Shown here: piece by piece, positions 42,048 to 52,514 of the stretch
Layout of the letters: every line of letters begins with the position of its first letter
Position numbering within the stretch: the stretch's first letter is position 1
From: Desulfovirgula thermocuniculi DSM 16036
GTDB lineage: Bacteria > Bacillota > Desulfotomaculia > Desulfotomaculales > Desulfovirgulaceae
Length of the DNA: 55,484 nt
Direction of reading: 5' to 3'
Assembly: GCF_000429345.1 (NCBI RefSeq)
Contig: NZ_AUBR01000017.1
Span: 1 to 55,484, forward strand
Notes under the pieces: model-generated
The model's database searches: none
Told to the model about the DNA's origin: nothing
Seen by the model: the letters and a program-made list of their open reading frames with translations, nothing else
Program-made: the position numbers and the translations under genes

Positions 42048-42827
42048 ATGCACCTTGAAGACGTGGTCATCTCCAGAGCCATCATTGAAACCTACAGCCG
42101 GGAACTGCTGGAAGCCCTGGAGTCGGACGTGGCCGTGGTGGGCGGCGGCCCGGCAGGCCTGGTGGCCGCCTATTATCTCGCCCGGGCCGGCAAGAAGGTG
42201 GTCCTGTTTGAGCGCAAGCTCAGCATCGGCGGCGGCATGTGGGGCGGGGGCATGATGTTCAACCACATTGTCGTCCAGGATCAGGCCCTGCCCATATTGC
42301 AGGAATTTGGCGTAAACTGTCGAACCTTTACCGCGGGCTATTACACGGCCAGCGCCGTCGAGGCCGTGGCGGCCATTGCCCTGGGGGCCGTGCGGGCAGG
42401 CGCGAGAATTTTTAACTGCATCTCGGTGGAAGACGTGATGGTCAGGGAAAACCGCATTACCGGTCTGGTAATTAACTGGACCCCCGTAGAGATGGCCGGG
42501 CTTCATGTGGACCCCCTGGCGGTCAGCTGCTCTTACGTTATCGACTGCACCGGGCACGACGCCCAGGTGGCCAGCGTGGTGGTCAAGAAGCTGGGGCCGG
42601 TGCTCAAAACGCCCAGCGGCGGCATTGAAGGGGAAAAGCCCATGTGGGCCGCGCGGGGCGAGGACTTCGTGGCCGACAACACCGGCGAGGTCTACCCGGG
42701 TCTCTTTGTAGCCGGCATGGCGGCCAGTGCCGTGCGCGGTGGCCACCGTATGGGCCCCGTTTTCGGCGGTATGCTCCTTTCCGGGCGGCGCGTGGCGGAG
42801 CTGATCCTGGCCCAAATAAATCCTTGA
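42048..42827 (+). CDS. thi4: Thi4-type thiazole synthase, His (sulfide-dependent) class
   Basis: Thi4 makes the adenylated thiazole precursor of thiamine from NAD and glycine. The 259-residue Rossmann protein starts with VISRAIIETYSRELLEALE, then VAVVGGGPAGLVAAYYLA and FERKLSIGGGMWGGGM, and ends with RMGPVFGGMLLSGRRVAE. The yeast enzyme donates sulfur from an active-site Cys and dies after one turnover. At that place this protein has His153 (in AGLHVDPL), as in methanogen Thi4, which uses free sulfide and Fe(II) and turns over repeatedly. TPP feedback through the upstream riboswitch supports the function. Confidence 0.93.
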   Translation: MHLEDVVISRAIIETYSRELLEALESDVAVVGGGPAGLVAAYYLARAGKKVVLFERKLSIGGGMWGGGMMFNHIVVQDQALPILQEFGVNCRTFTAGYYTASAVEAVAAIALGAVRAGARIFNCISVEDVMVRENRITGLVINWTPVEMAGLHVDPLAVSCSYVIDCTGHDAQVASVVVKKLGPVLKTPSGGIEGEKPMWAARGEDFVADNTGEVYPGLFVAGMAASAVRGGHRMGPVFGGMLLSGRRVAELILAQINP

Positions 42828-42853
42828 TGAGGGAACAACTTTAGGGCTATATT
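42824..42853 (+). promoter_or_regulatory. Candidate promoter of the Fur-family gene
   Basis: TTGATG (42824-42829, overlapping the thi4 stop) and TATATT (42848-42853) are spaced 18 bases. The AT-rich stretch could also hold an operator for autoregulation, but I see no clear PerR box. Confidence 0.4.
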
Positions 42854-42872
42854 TATATCAGGAGTGGTTGAT

Positions 42873-43286
42873 TTGGCCAAGGCCACGCGGATGACCAGGC
42901 AAAGAAGGCTGATCCTGGAAATCTTACGCAGCACGGACATACATCCCACCGCCGACTGGATTTACCACCAGGCCCGTAAGCACATCCCGGACATCAGCCT
43001 GGGCACCGTTTACCGCAACCTAAACCAGCTCAAGCAGGCAGGGGAAATAATGGAGCTCAATTACGGCAGCACGTTTAGCCGCTACGACGGCAACCCCTGC
43101 AACCACTACCACTTTGTCTGCGACGCCTGTGGCCGTGTCTTCGACGTGGAAATGCCTGTTTTGAGCGGCATAGAGGAAGAGGCCGCCCGCCTCTCGGGCA
43201 TGAAGGTAACGAGGCACCGCCTGGAATTTTACGGCTACTGCCGCGAATGCCAGAAAAGCAGGGAGGAACCAAAAACACAGGGGTGA
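42873..43286 (+). CDS. perR: Fur-family regulator, PerR-like
   Basis: A 137-residue metalloregulator. The winged helix (about 5-80) has TRQRRLILEIL and SLGTVYRNLNQLK. The metal-binding C-terminal half shows SRYDGNPCNHYHFVCDACG and RHRLEFYGYCRECQ; the two CxxC pairs form the structural zinc site, and the Asp and His residues match the PerR regulatory site. Alignment by eye to B. subtilis PerR (SRFD, DHYHAICENCG, HHRLEIYGVCQECS) is closer than to Fur. PerR senses peroxide by histidine oxidation. TTG 42873 is chosen because AGGAG lies 8 bases upstream; GTG 42864 overlaps it. Confidence 0.88.
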   Translation: MAKATRMTRQRRLILEILRSTDIHPTADWIYHQARKHIPDISLGTVYRNLNQLKQAGEIMELNYGSTFSRYDGNPCNHYHFVCDACGRVFDVEMPVLSGIEEEAARLSGMKVTRHRLEFYGYCRECQKSREEPKTQG

Positions 43287-43309
43287 GGTAATTTCACCCC
43301 TTGTTTTTT
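43278..43309 (+). terminator. Rho-independent terminator after perR
   Basis: GGGGTGA (43280-43286) pairs with TCACCCC (43294-43300), extended by flanking A/T pairs, and is followed by TTGTTTTTT. The TGA stop codon of perR lies inside the left arm. Confidence 0.85.
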
Positions 43310-43323
43310 AAACGGGAGCGGGA

Positions 43324-46300
43324 GTGAAAGGGCGCATGTTCGTACACCTGCACCTGCACACCGAGTACAGCCTGCTGGACGGCGCGGCCCGCATTAAGGA
43401 AGCGGCGGCCAGGGCAAGGGAAATGGGCATGCCCGCCCTGGCCATGACCGATCACGGGGCCATGTTCGGGGCGGTGGATTTTTTTAAAGCCTGCCAGCAG
43501 GAGGGAATTAAACCCATCATGGGCTGCGAGGTTTATGTGGCGCCCCGCAGCCGCCGGGACCGCACCCCCAAGGTGGACGACCACCTTTACCACCTGGTGC
43601 TGCTGGCCGAAAGCCAGGAAGGCTACCAGAACCTGCTCAAGCTGGTTTCCCTGGCCTACATAGAAGGTTTTTATTATAAGCCCAGGGTGGACAAGGAACT
43701 TTTGGCCCGGCACAGCAAGGGTCTAATTGCTTTAAGCGGCTGCCTGGCCGGGGAAATAGCCGACCGCATCCTGCGGGGGGAAGGGGAAAAGGCCCGGGAA
43801 GCGGCCATCACCTACCTGGACATCTTCGGCAAAGACAATTTCTTCCTGGAGCTCCAGGACCACGGCTTCCCCGAGCAAAAGACGGTCAACCGGGAACTGG
43901 TGCGCTTGCATCGGGAGATGGGCATACCGCTCGTGGCCACCAACGACGTGCATTATGTAAACCGCTCCCAGGCCGAGATCCAGGACATCCTGCTCTGCAT
44001 CCAGACGGGGAAGAGCGTGGACGACCCTTCCCGCATGAGGTTCGATTCCCAGGAGCTGTACCTGAAAAGCGCGGAGGAAATGGCCCGCCTTTTCGGCGAG
44101 CTACCGGAGGCCCTGCAAAACACGCTGCGGATTGCCGAGCGGTGCCGGGTAGAGCTCGCCTTCGGCCAGATCCACCTCCCCCACTACCAGGTGCCTCCGG
44201 GGCACACCGCCGACTCATACCTGGAAGAGCTGTGCTGGGAAGGAGCGCGCCGCCGCTTTGGGGAAATAACCGAGCCGGTGCGCCGGCGCCTGGAGTACGA
44301 GCTGAAGGTCATCCGCGAAATGGGCTTTTCAGCCTACTTCCTCATCGTCTGGGACTTCATCCACTTCGCCCGCCAGCAGGGCATCCCCGTGGGCCCGGGC
44401 CGGGGCTCGGCAGCCGGCAGCCTGGTTGCTTACGTCCTGGGCATCACCAATTTGGACCCTCTGAAGTACGGGCTTCTCTTTGAGCGCTTCCTCAACCCGG
44501 AGCGGGTTTCCATGCCCGACGTGGACGTGGACTTTTGCTTTGAGCGCCGCCAGGAGGTCTTAAACTACATCGTGCAAAAATACGGCGCCGACCGGGTGGC
44601 ACAGATTGCCACCTTCGGCACCATGGCCGCCCGAGCGGCTATCCGGGACGTAGGTCGGGCCCTCAACATGCCCTACGGCGAGGTGGACCGCATCGCCAAG
44701 CTGGTCCCCCCAGACCCGCACATGACCATCGAAAGGGCCCTCCAGGAATCTCCCGAGCTAAAGGAGCTTTACGAGAAGGACCCCCGCGTGAGGAAGGTCA
44801 TCGACACCGCTTCCCAGCTGGAGGGGATGCCGCGGCACGCCTCCACCCACGCGGCGGGCATTGTCATTACCCGCGAGCCCCTCACGCACTACCTCCCCCT
44901 GTACAAGGCCGCCGACGGCCCCATCACCACGCAGTTTGCCAAGGACCAGGTGGAAGAGCTGGGCCTCCTCAAAATGGACCTCCTGGGCCTGCGCACGCTG
45001 ACGGTAATTGCCGATACCGTAAAGCTCATTAAGGAGACGGAAGGGAAGGAAATAAATATTGACGAAATACCCCTTGATGACCCGCGCACCTTTGCCCTGC
45101 TCTGCCGCGGCGAAGGGGTAGGGGTTTTCCAGCTGGAGTCCAGCGGCATGCGCGCGCTTTTAAGGGAGCTGCGCCCGGAGGCCTTTGAAGACCTGGTGGC
45201 CCTGGTAGCCCTCTACCGCCCCGGCCCTCTGGGCAGCGGTATGGTGGAGGACTTCATCAAGAGCAAGCACGGCGAAAAGGAAATCACCTACCTCCACCCC
45301 CGGCTGGAACCCATCCTGAAGGACACCTACGGCGTCATCCTCTACCAGGAGCAGGTAATGCGCATTGCCAGCGAGCTGGCCGGCTTCACCATGGGCGAGG
45401 CGGACCTCCTGCGCCGGGCCATGGGCAAGAAGAAGCCGGAGATCATTGCCGGCCTGCGCCACCAGTTCATTGAGGGGGCGGTGAGAAACGGCATTGACGC
45501 CGCCACCGCCGGCCAGATCTTCGACCTCATGGAGTACTTTGCCGGCTACGGCTTCAACAAGAGCCACAGCGCCGCCTACGCCCTGGTAGCCTACCAGACG
45601 GCCTACCTGAAGGCCAACTACCCCCTGCAGTACATGACGGCCCTGCTTACCTCGGTGCAAAACAATACCACCAAGGTGGCCGCCTACGTGGAAGAGTGCC
45701 GCCGTATGGGCATAGAGGTGCTGCCCCCGGACGTAAACGAAAGCCAGGAAAGCTTTGCCATCGCCCACGGGAAGATCCGCTTCGGGCTGGCGGCCATTAA
45801 GAACGTGGGCGAGGGTGCCGTAAAGGCCATCATCAAGTCACGCCGGGAGGAGGGCCCCTTTAAAAGCTTTGCCGACTTCTGCCGCCGCCTTGACCCGCGG
45901 GTTATCAACCGCCGCGTCCTGGAAAACCTTATTAAGAGCGGGGCCCTGGACTCCCTCGGCCACCATCGGGCCCAGCTAATGGCCGGCATAGACCTGGGGC
46001 TGCAGCTGGCCCAGCACTTCCAGCGCCGGGCAGGCCAGTTAACCTTTGACCACTTCTGGGAGGGCCGCGCGGAAGACCTGGCCCTGCCCCAGGTCAGGGA
46101 GTACTCCCGCGCGGAAATGTTGGCCCTGGAGAAGGAGGTCCTGGGACTGTATATCAGCGGCCACCCCCTGGAAGAATACCGCCTGGCCCTGGCGGAAAAA
46201 ACCACCGCCACCCTGGCCGAACTCGCGGAAAGCGGCCAGGAGCAGGAGGTGACGGTGGGAGGTATCCTCTCCGCGCTGAAAAAGATCTACACCCGCAGCG

Positions 46301-46722
46301 GGGAACCCATGGCCTTTGGCACCCTGGAAGACCTCACGGCCAGCATGGAAGTGGTCTTCTTTCCCCGTACCTACCGGGAATACGCCAGGTTCATCAGGCC
46401 CGAGGGTGTGGTGCTCGTGCGGGGGCGGGTAAGCAACTCGGGGGAGGAGGTAAAGATCCTGGCCGAGGAAGTGTCCCCGCTTGCACCCAGGCAGGGCGCC
46501 AGCCTTTACCTGCAGTTTAAAAAGGCCACGCCGCAGCTTTTAAAAAGGGTGCAGGAAATCCTGCGCAGCTACCCCGGGCCTTCTCCGGTCTACCTTTACT
46601 TTCCCCTGGAAAGGAAGCTGGCCAGGGCATCCCGGGAATACTGGACCAACCTCTCCTCCCCGGTCGTCGCCGAGCTGACCGGCCTCCTGGGAGCGGAAAA
46701 CGTCAGGGTTAAAGAAGGGTAA
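43324..46722 (+). CDS. dnaE: DNA polymerase III alpha subunit, DnaE1 type
   Basis: A 1132-residue C-family polymerase. The N-terminal PHP domain begins FVHLHLHTEYSLLDG and continues MTDHGAMFG and NDVHYVNRSQ; the metal ligands seem intact, unlike the degenerate PHP of E. coli. The palm shows GPGRGSAAGSLVAY and the catalytic aspartates in MPDVDVDFCFERR. GYGFNKSHSAAYA, a helix-hairpin-helix region and a C-terminal OB fold (VTVGGILSALKKIYTRSGE) follow. It lacks the exonuclease domain of PolC. GTG 43324 lies 15 bases after the perR terminator. Confidence 0.96.
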   Translation: MKGRMFVHLHLHTEYSLLDGAARIKEAAARAREMGMPALAMTDHGAMFGAVDFFKACQQEGIKPIMGCEVYVAPRSRRDRTPKVDDHLYHLVLLAESQEGYQNLLKLVSLAYIEGFYYKPRVDKELLARHSKGLIALSGCLAGEIADRILRGEGEKAREAAITYLDIFGKDNFFLELQDHGFPEQKTVNRELVRLHREMGIPLVATNDVHYVNRSQAEIQDILLCIQTGKSVDDPSRMRFDSQELYLKSAEEMARLFGELPEALQNTLRIAERCRVELAFGQIHLPHYQVPPGHTADSYLEELCWEGARRRFGEITEPVRRRLEYELKVIREMGFSAYFLIVWDFIHFARQQGIPVGPGRGSAAGSLVAYVLGITNLDPLKYGLLFERFLNPERVSMPDVDVDFCFERRQEVLNYIVQKYGADRVAQIATFGTMAARAAIRDVGRALNMPYGEVDRIAKLVPPDPHMTIERALQESPELKELYEKDPRVRKVIDTASQLEGMPRHASTHAAGIVITREPLTHYLPLYKAADGPITTQFAKDQVEELGLLKMDLLGLRTLTVIADTVKLIKETEGKEINIDEIPLDDPRTFALLCRGEGVGVFQLESSGMRALLRELRPEAFEDLVALVALYRPGPLGSGMVEDFIKSKHGEKEITYLHPRLEPILKDTYGVILYQEQVMRIASELAGFTMGEADLLRRAMGKKKPEIIAGLRHQFIEGAVRNGIDAATAGQIFDLMEYFAGYGFNKSHSAAYALVAYQTAYLKANYPLQYMTALLTSVQNNTTKVAAYVEECRRMGIEVLPPDVNESQESFAIAHGKIRFGLAAIKNVGEGAVKAIIKSRREEGPFKSFADFCRRLDPRVINRRVLENLIKSGALDSLGHHRAQLMAGIDLGLQLAQHFQRRAGQLTFDHFWEGRAEDLALPQVREYSRAEMLALEKEVLGLYISGHPLEEYRLALAEKTTATLAELAESGQEQEVTVGGILSALKKIYTRSGEPMAFGTLEDLTASMEVVFFPRTYREYARFIRPEGVVLVRGRVSNSGEEVKILAEEVSPLAPRQGASLYLQFKKATPQLLKRVQEILRSYPGPSPVYLYFPLERKLARASREYWTNLSSPVVAELTGLLGAENVRVKEG

Positions 46723-46773
46723 AAAAGTCCCGGCGTCAAAATTCCGGAAAAATAAAGCAGGGAGGGGTTTGAA

Positions 46774-47010
46774 ATGGCCGATAACTGGGTAAATGCCGAC
46801 TACGTGGCGGTAAAGGCCCTGGAAAACGGCGTCACCATCATTGGCCTCACCCGCGGCAAGGATACGCGCTTTCACCACTCGGAAAAGCTGGACAAGGGAG
46901 AAATCATGATTGCCCAGTTCACGGAGCACACCTCGGCCATAAAGATCCGGGGTAAGGTTGAGGTGCTCACCCGCTTCGGCATCATCCGTAACGACGACCT
47001 CCTGGGATAA
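46774..47010 (+). CDS. mtrB: Tryptophan RNA-binding attenuator protein (TRAP)
   Basis: This 78-residue protein matches B. subtilis TRAP along its whole length: [54 protein letters not shown] forms an 11-subunit ring that, with bound tryptophan, wraps RNA carrying GAG/UAG repeats and represses trp genes. The RNA-contacting Lys in SEKLD and the Lys and Arg in IKIRG are present, as are the Thr residues of the tryptophan pocket. Start ATG 46774 follows GGGAGGGG. Unlike in Bacillus it is not next to folE (mtrA), and no trp gene or AT gene is in the window. Confidence 0.94.
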   Translation: MADNWVNADYVAVKALENGVTIIGLTRGKDTRFHHSEKLDKGEIMIAQFTEHTSAIKIRGKVEVLTRFGIIRNDDLLG

Positions 47011-47037
47011 CTTCACCCGGCTCAAGAGGTGGGAATT

Positions 47038-47232
47038 TTGTGGGCCGTAGTCTACATCACTCCCGATAAAAAAGAGGCTACCCGCATTCAAGAAATTCTC
47101 ACCAGAGAGGGCATCCTGGTAAAAATAAAGGAACTTTCGGCGAGCGGGACCAATAATAAAAAGCGCTCGGTGGAAATACTGGTACCAGAAGCAGAAGCAG
47201 ATGAGGCCCTGGAAATCATCAGCAGCATTTGA
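47038..47232 (+). CDS. DUF2007-like putative signal-transducing protein
   Basis: A 64-residue protein: VVYITPDKKEATRIQEILTREGILVKI, then VEILVPEAEADEALEII. This is the ferredoxin-like alpha-beta fold of DUF2007, sometimes annotated as a putative prokaryotic signal-transducing protein with no proven role. TTG 47038 is preferred because AAGAGGTGG lies 5 bases upstream; GTG 47029 overlaps that site. It is 21 bases before accD, so co-transcription with mtrB and accDA is possible. Confidence 0.75.
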   Translation: MWAVVYITPDKKEATRIQEILTREGILVKIKELSASGTNNKKRSVEILVPEAEADEALEIISSI

Positions 47233-47253
47233 GCAGGGTCCTGCGGAGGGGAC

Positions 47254-48089
47254 ATGCTAAGGGTTAAACCGCGCTACGCCACCGTCAGCCCGCCTGCCGG
47301 GCGCCAGGAAGGCGGCGGGTGGTCCAAGTGCCCCCGCTGCGGCGAGATCCGCCTGGACGGCGAGCTGGAAAAGTTTTTAAAGGTCTGCCCTAAATGCGGT
47401 TACCATTACCGCCTGGGGGCCAGGGAGCGGCTGCAAATCACCCTCGACGAAGGCTCCTTTTGCGAGTGGGACGGCGACATGGAGCCGGTAAACCCCTTTG
47501 GGTGCCCCGCCTACGCGGAAAAGCTGGCCCTGGCCCAAAAGGAAAGCGGCCTGCGCGAGGCGGTAATTACGGGAGAGGGAGAGATCTGCGGCCACCGGGT
47601 GGCCGTGGCGGCCATGGACTCCCGCTTCATCATGGGCAGCATGGGAGTGGTGGTAGGGGAGAAGATCACCCGGGCCCTGGAAAGGGCGGCGGAAAAGAGG
47701 CTGCCGCTGGTCGTTTTCTGCGCTTCCGGCGGGGCCCGCATGCAGGAAGGGGTTTTCTCTCTCATGCAAATGGCCAAAACCTGCGCCGCCGTTAACGCCT
47801 TTGCCCGGGAAGGGCTCCTCTATATCTCGGTGCTTACCGACCCCACCACCGGGGGGGTCAGCGCCAGCTTTGCCTTCCTGGGAGACATTATCCTCGCCGA
47901 GCCGGGAGCGCTAATAGGCTTTGCCGGGCCCCGGGTAATCGAGCAAACCATCCGCCAGAAGCTCCCGGAGGGGTTCCAGAGGGCTGAGTTCCTCCGCCAG
48001 CACGGCATGATTGACGAGGTGGTCCCCCGCTCCCAGTTAAAGCCGGTCCTGGCCCGCATCTTAGCCCTCCACGCAGGTGAGGCACGCGT

Positions 48090-48093
<4 letters not shown>
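47254..48093 (+). CDS. accD: Acetyl-CoA carboxylase carboxyltransferase, beta subunit
   Basis: AccD is the beta half of the carboxyltransferase that makes malonyl-CoA. The N-terminal four-Cys zinc ribbon is visible (KCPRCGEIRL and VCPKCGYHYR), followed by the crotonase-fold segments CASGGARMQEGVFSLMQMAK and TDPTTGGVSASFAFLGD. At 279 residues it is complete. Its stop overlaps the accA start by 4 bases, as expected for subunits that form an alpha2-beta2 complex. AccB and AccC are not in the window. Confidence 0.95.
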
Positions 48094-50029
<1,936 letters not shown>

Positions 50030-50046
50030 AAGGGGAGGGTGCGGCC

Positions 50047-51801
50047 TTGCGGCGGACCAAAATCGTGTGCACCATAGGGCCGGCCTGCGAGAGCGTAGAA
50101 GTGCTGGCGGAGATGATGCGCGCGGGCATGAACGTGGCCCGGCTGAACTTTTCCCACGGCACCCACGAAGAGCATGCCCGGCGGATAGCCAACGTCAGGG
50201 AGGCAGCCGGGCGGGTGGGTAAGAACGTGGCCATCCTCCTGGACACCAGGGGGCCGGAAATCAGGCTGGGCCGCCTGAAAGAGGAGCCGGTCTGGCTTGA
50301 GCCCGGCAAGCGCGTGATCCTCACCACCGAGGACGTGGAAGGCACAGCCGAGTTGCTGCCCGTAACTTACGCTGGGCTCCCCCAGGACGTATCCCCGGGC
50401 AACAGCATCCTCATTGCCGACGGGCGCATTGAGCTGAAGGTCCTTTCCACCGGTGCACGGGAAGTGGAGTGCATGGTTGTCCACGGGGGCGAGTTGACCA
50501 GCAGGAAGGGAGTGATCGTCCCCGGCGTGCGGGTCAACCTGCCCTCCGTTACGGCGCAGGACGTAAAGGATATCGAATTCGGCATTGAACACGGCGTGGA
50601 CTTCATTGCCGCTTCTTTCGTGCGCCGGGCCGCCGACGTGCTGGCCATACGCCAGATCCTGGAAGAAAAGGGGGCCGCGGACATAGACATCATTGCCAAG
50701 ATAGAAACCCACGAGGGGGTGGAAAATCTCGACGAAATCATCCGCGTGGCCGACGGCATCATGGTGGCCAGGGGCGACCTGGGCGTGGTCATGCCGGTGG
50801 AAGAGGTCCCCCTCATCCAGAAAAAGATCATCGAAAGGTGCAACCTGGCCGGCAAGCCGGTCATCACGGCCACCCAGATGCTGGAGTCGATGATCCATAA
50901 CCCGCGGCCCACCCGCGCCGAGGCCAGCGACGTGGCCAACGCCATCCTGGACGGCACGGACGCCATCATGCTCTCCGGCGAAACGGCCATGGGCAGGTAC
51001 CCCGTGGAAGCGGTAAAAACCATGGCGCGCATCGCCAGCCGGGTCGAAGAGGCCCTTCCCTACGACGACATCCTGCGCCAGCGGGGCCAGGCGCTGGCCC
51101 GCACCGTAACCGAGGCCATCAGCCACGCCACCTGCACCACCGCCCGCGATCTGAAGGCCGCGGCCATCATCACCTCCACGGAAACCGGCTACACCGCCCG
51201 CATGGTCAGCAAGTACCGCCCCCGGGCACCCATTATTGCCGCCACGCCCAAAGCAAAGGTGCTGCGCAAGCTGGCCCTGGTGTGGGGGGTACAGCCCCTT
51301 CTGGTAGGCTACACCAGGGACACGGACGGCATGATTGCCTCGGCCATTGAGGCCTCCCTGGCGGCGGGTTTAATTTCGCCCGGCGACCTGGTGGTCATCA
51401 CCGCCGGGGTGCCTGCCGGCGTGCACGGAACCACAAACCTGCTCAAGGTGCATACGGTAGGGGAAATCCTGGCCCGCGGGCAGGGCCTGGGCACGCGCGC
51501 CGTTACCGGCAGGGCGCGGATCTGCCGCACGCTCAAGGAGGCCCTGGAAAAAGTAGCGCCGGGTGACATCCTGGTCACCACGGCCACGGATAAGGACTTC
51601 ATGCCGGCCATAGAAAAGGCCGCCGGCCTCATCACCGAAGCGGGGGGCCTGACCTCCCACGGGGCCATTGTGGGCCTTGAGCTGGGCATCCCGGTCATCG
51701 TCGGGGTGGAGGGGGCCACCTCCATCCTCACGGACGGAGAAATAATCACCGTGGACGGGCAGAGAGGCCTCATTTACCGCGGCACCGCCAGGGTGCTGTA
51801 G
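50047..51801 (+). CDS. pyk: Pyruvate kinase with C-terminal PEP-utilising domain
   Basis: A 584-residue pyruvate kinase of the Geobacillus/Bacillus type. The core has RTKIVCTIGPACES, MNVARLNFSHG, IIAKIETHEGVEN, MVARGDLGV and VITATQMLESMI. The extra C-terminal domain (about 505-584) resembles the phosphohistidine domain of PEP-utilising enzymes: GGLTSHGAIVGLELGIPVIVG. TTG 50047 follows AGGGGAGGG by 7 bases; an ATG at 50026 overlaps the pfkA stop. pfkA and pyk form a glycolytic pair. Confidence 0.95.
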   Translation: MRRTKIVCTIGPACESVEVLAEMMRAGMNVARLNFSHGTHEEHARRIANVREAAGRVGKNVAILLDTRGPEIRLGRLKEEPVWLEPGKRVILTTEDVEGTAELLPVTYAGLPQDVSPGNSILIADGRIELKVLSTGAREVECMVVHGGELTSRKGVIVPGVRVNLPSVTAQDVKDIEFGIEHGVDFIAASFVRRAADVLAIRQILEEKGAADIDIIAKIETHEGVENLDEIIRVADGIMVARGDLGVVMPVEEVPLIQKKIIERCNLAGKPVITATQMLESMIHNPRPTRAEASDVANAILDGTDAIMLSGETAMGRYPVEAVKTMARIASRVEEALPYDDILRQRGQALARTVTEAISHATCTTARDLKAAAIITSTETGYTARMVSKYRPRAPIIAATPKAKVLRKLALVWGVQPLLVGYTRDTDGMIASAIEASLAAGLISPGDLVVITAGVPAGVHGTTNLLKVHTVGEILARGQGLGTRAVTGRARICRTLKEALEKVAPGDILVTTATDKDFMPAIEKAAGLITEAGGLTSHGAIVGLELGIPVIVGVEGATSILTDGEIITVDGQRGLIYRGTARVL

Positions 51802-51902
51802 GTAACCCACGCCTCGGCCCACCAACCACCTTCTTAGGGATCGCCCTTCCGGGGCATATTAAAACCAGCAGGAAAAGGCCCGTGAAGGGAAGGGTGATCC
51901 CC

Positions 51903-52514
51903 ATGGCCAGCTGGGAGTGGATTCTGGAGTTCCTGGGAACCCTGGGAGCCGGGGGCCTCTTCCTGGGGCTGATCATCGAAGCCCTGGGCATACCCTTTCC
52001 GGGCGGCCTCATGACCCTTCTGGCCGGCATTCTGGTCAACCAGGGGCGGCTCGACTTTTACCACATTTTTGCCGCCGCCCTCCTGGGCTTTAACACCGGG
52101 GCCACCGCCGCCTACTTTATCGGGCGTTTCGTGGGCGAGCCCTTCCTACTCCGCTTTGGCAGGTACCTGCGGGTAACGCCCTCCAAGCTGGAAAAGGCCC
52201 GCTTCTGGATGTACCATTCGGCGCCCGCCTTCATCCTTTTCGGGCGCTTTATCCCCATGATCAGCAACCTGACCCCCTACCTGGCCGGCATAAGCCGCCT
52301 CTCCTTCCCCCAGTTTTTCATTTATAATTCCCTTTTTGCCGCGGCGTGGATCCTCTTTAACCTAAGCGTGGGCATTTTCTTCGGGCATAACTGGGGACAC
52401 ATACTCTCCCTGGTGCACTCCCGCCTTCTCCTGGTGGCCACGGCGGCGCTGGTGGTATTCATCATCGTTGCCTGCGTGCGCCACCTGCGCCACCGGAGAG
52501 AGGTGCTTCCCTAA
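51903..52514 (+). CDS. DedA-family membrane protein
   Basis: A 203-residue DedA/VTT-domain protein with about five hydrophobic segments. FLGLIIEALGIPFPGGLMTLLAG and FGRFIPMISNLTPYLAGISRL match the conserved DedA core, whose members include flippases for undecaprenyl phosphate or phospholipids and proton-dependent drug or envelope-stress proteins. ATG 51903 is preferred over GTG 51882, with AAGGGAAGGG 8 bases upstream. It converges with the minus-strand homocysteine operon, and the two genes overlap by 4 bases at their stops; no terminator hairpin separates them. Confidence 0.9.
   Translation: MASWEWILEFLGTLGAGGLFLGLIIEALGIPFPGGLMTLLAGILVNQGRLDFYHIFAAALLGFNTGATAAYFIGRFVGEPFLLRFGRYLRVTPSKLEKARFWMYHSAPAFILFGRFIPMISNLTPYLAGISRLSFPQFFIYNSLFAAAWILFNLSVGIFFGHNWGHILSLVHSRLLLVATAALVVFIIVACVRHLRHRREVLP

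Noticed and set aside
42873-43286. A zinc uptake regulator (Zur) or classical Fur
   Set aside because: The HYHFVCDACG and RLEFYGYCRECQ segments and the SRYD aspartate agree better with PerR by eye; a tree would be needed to be certain.
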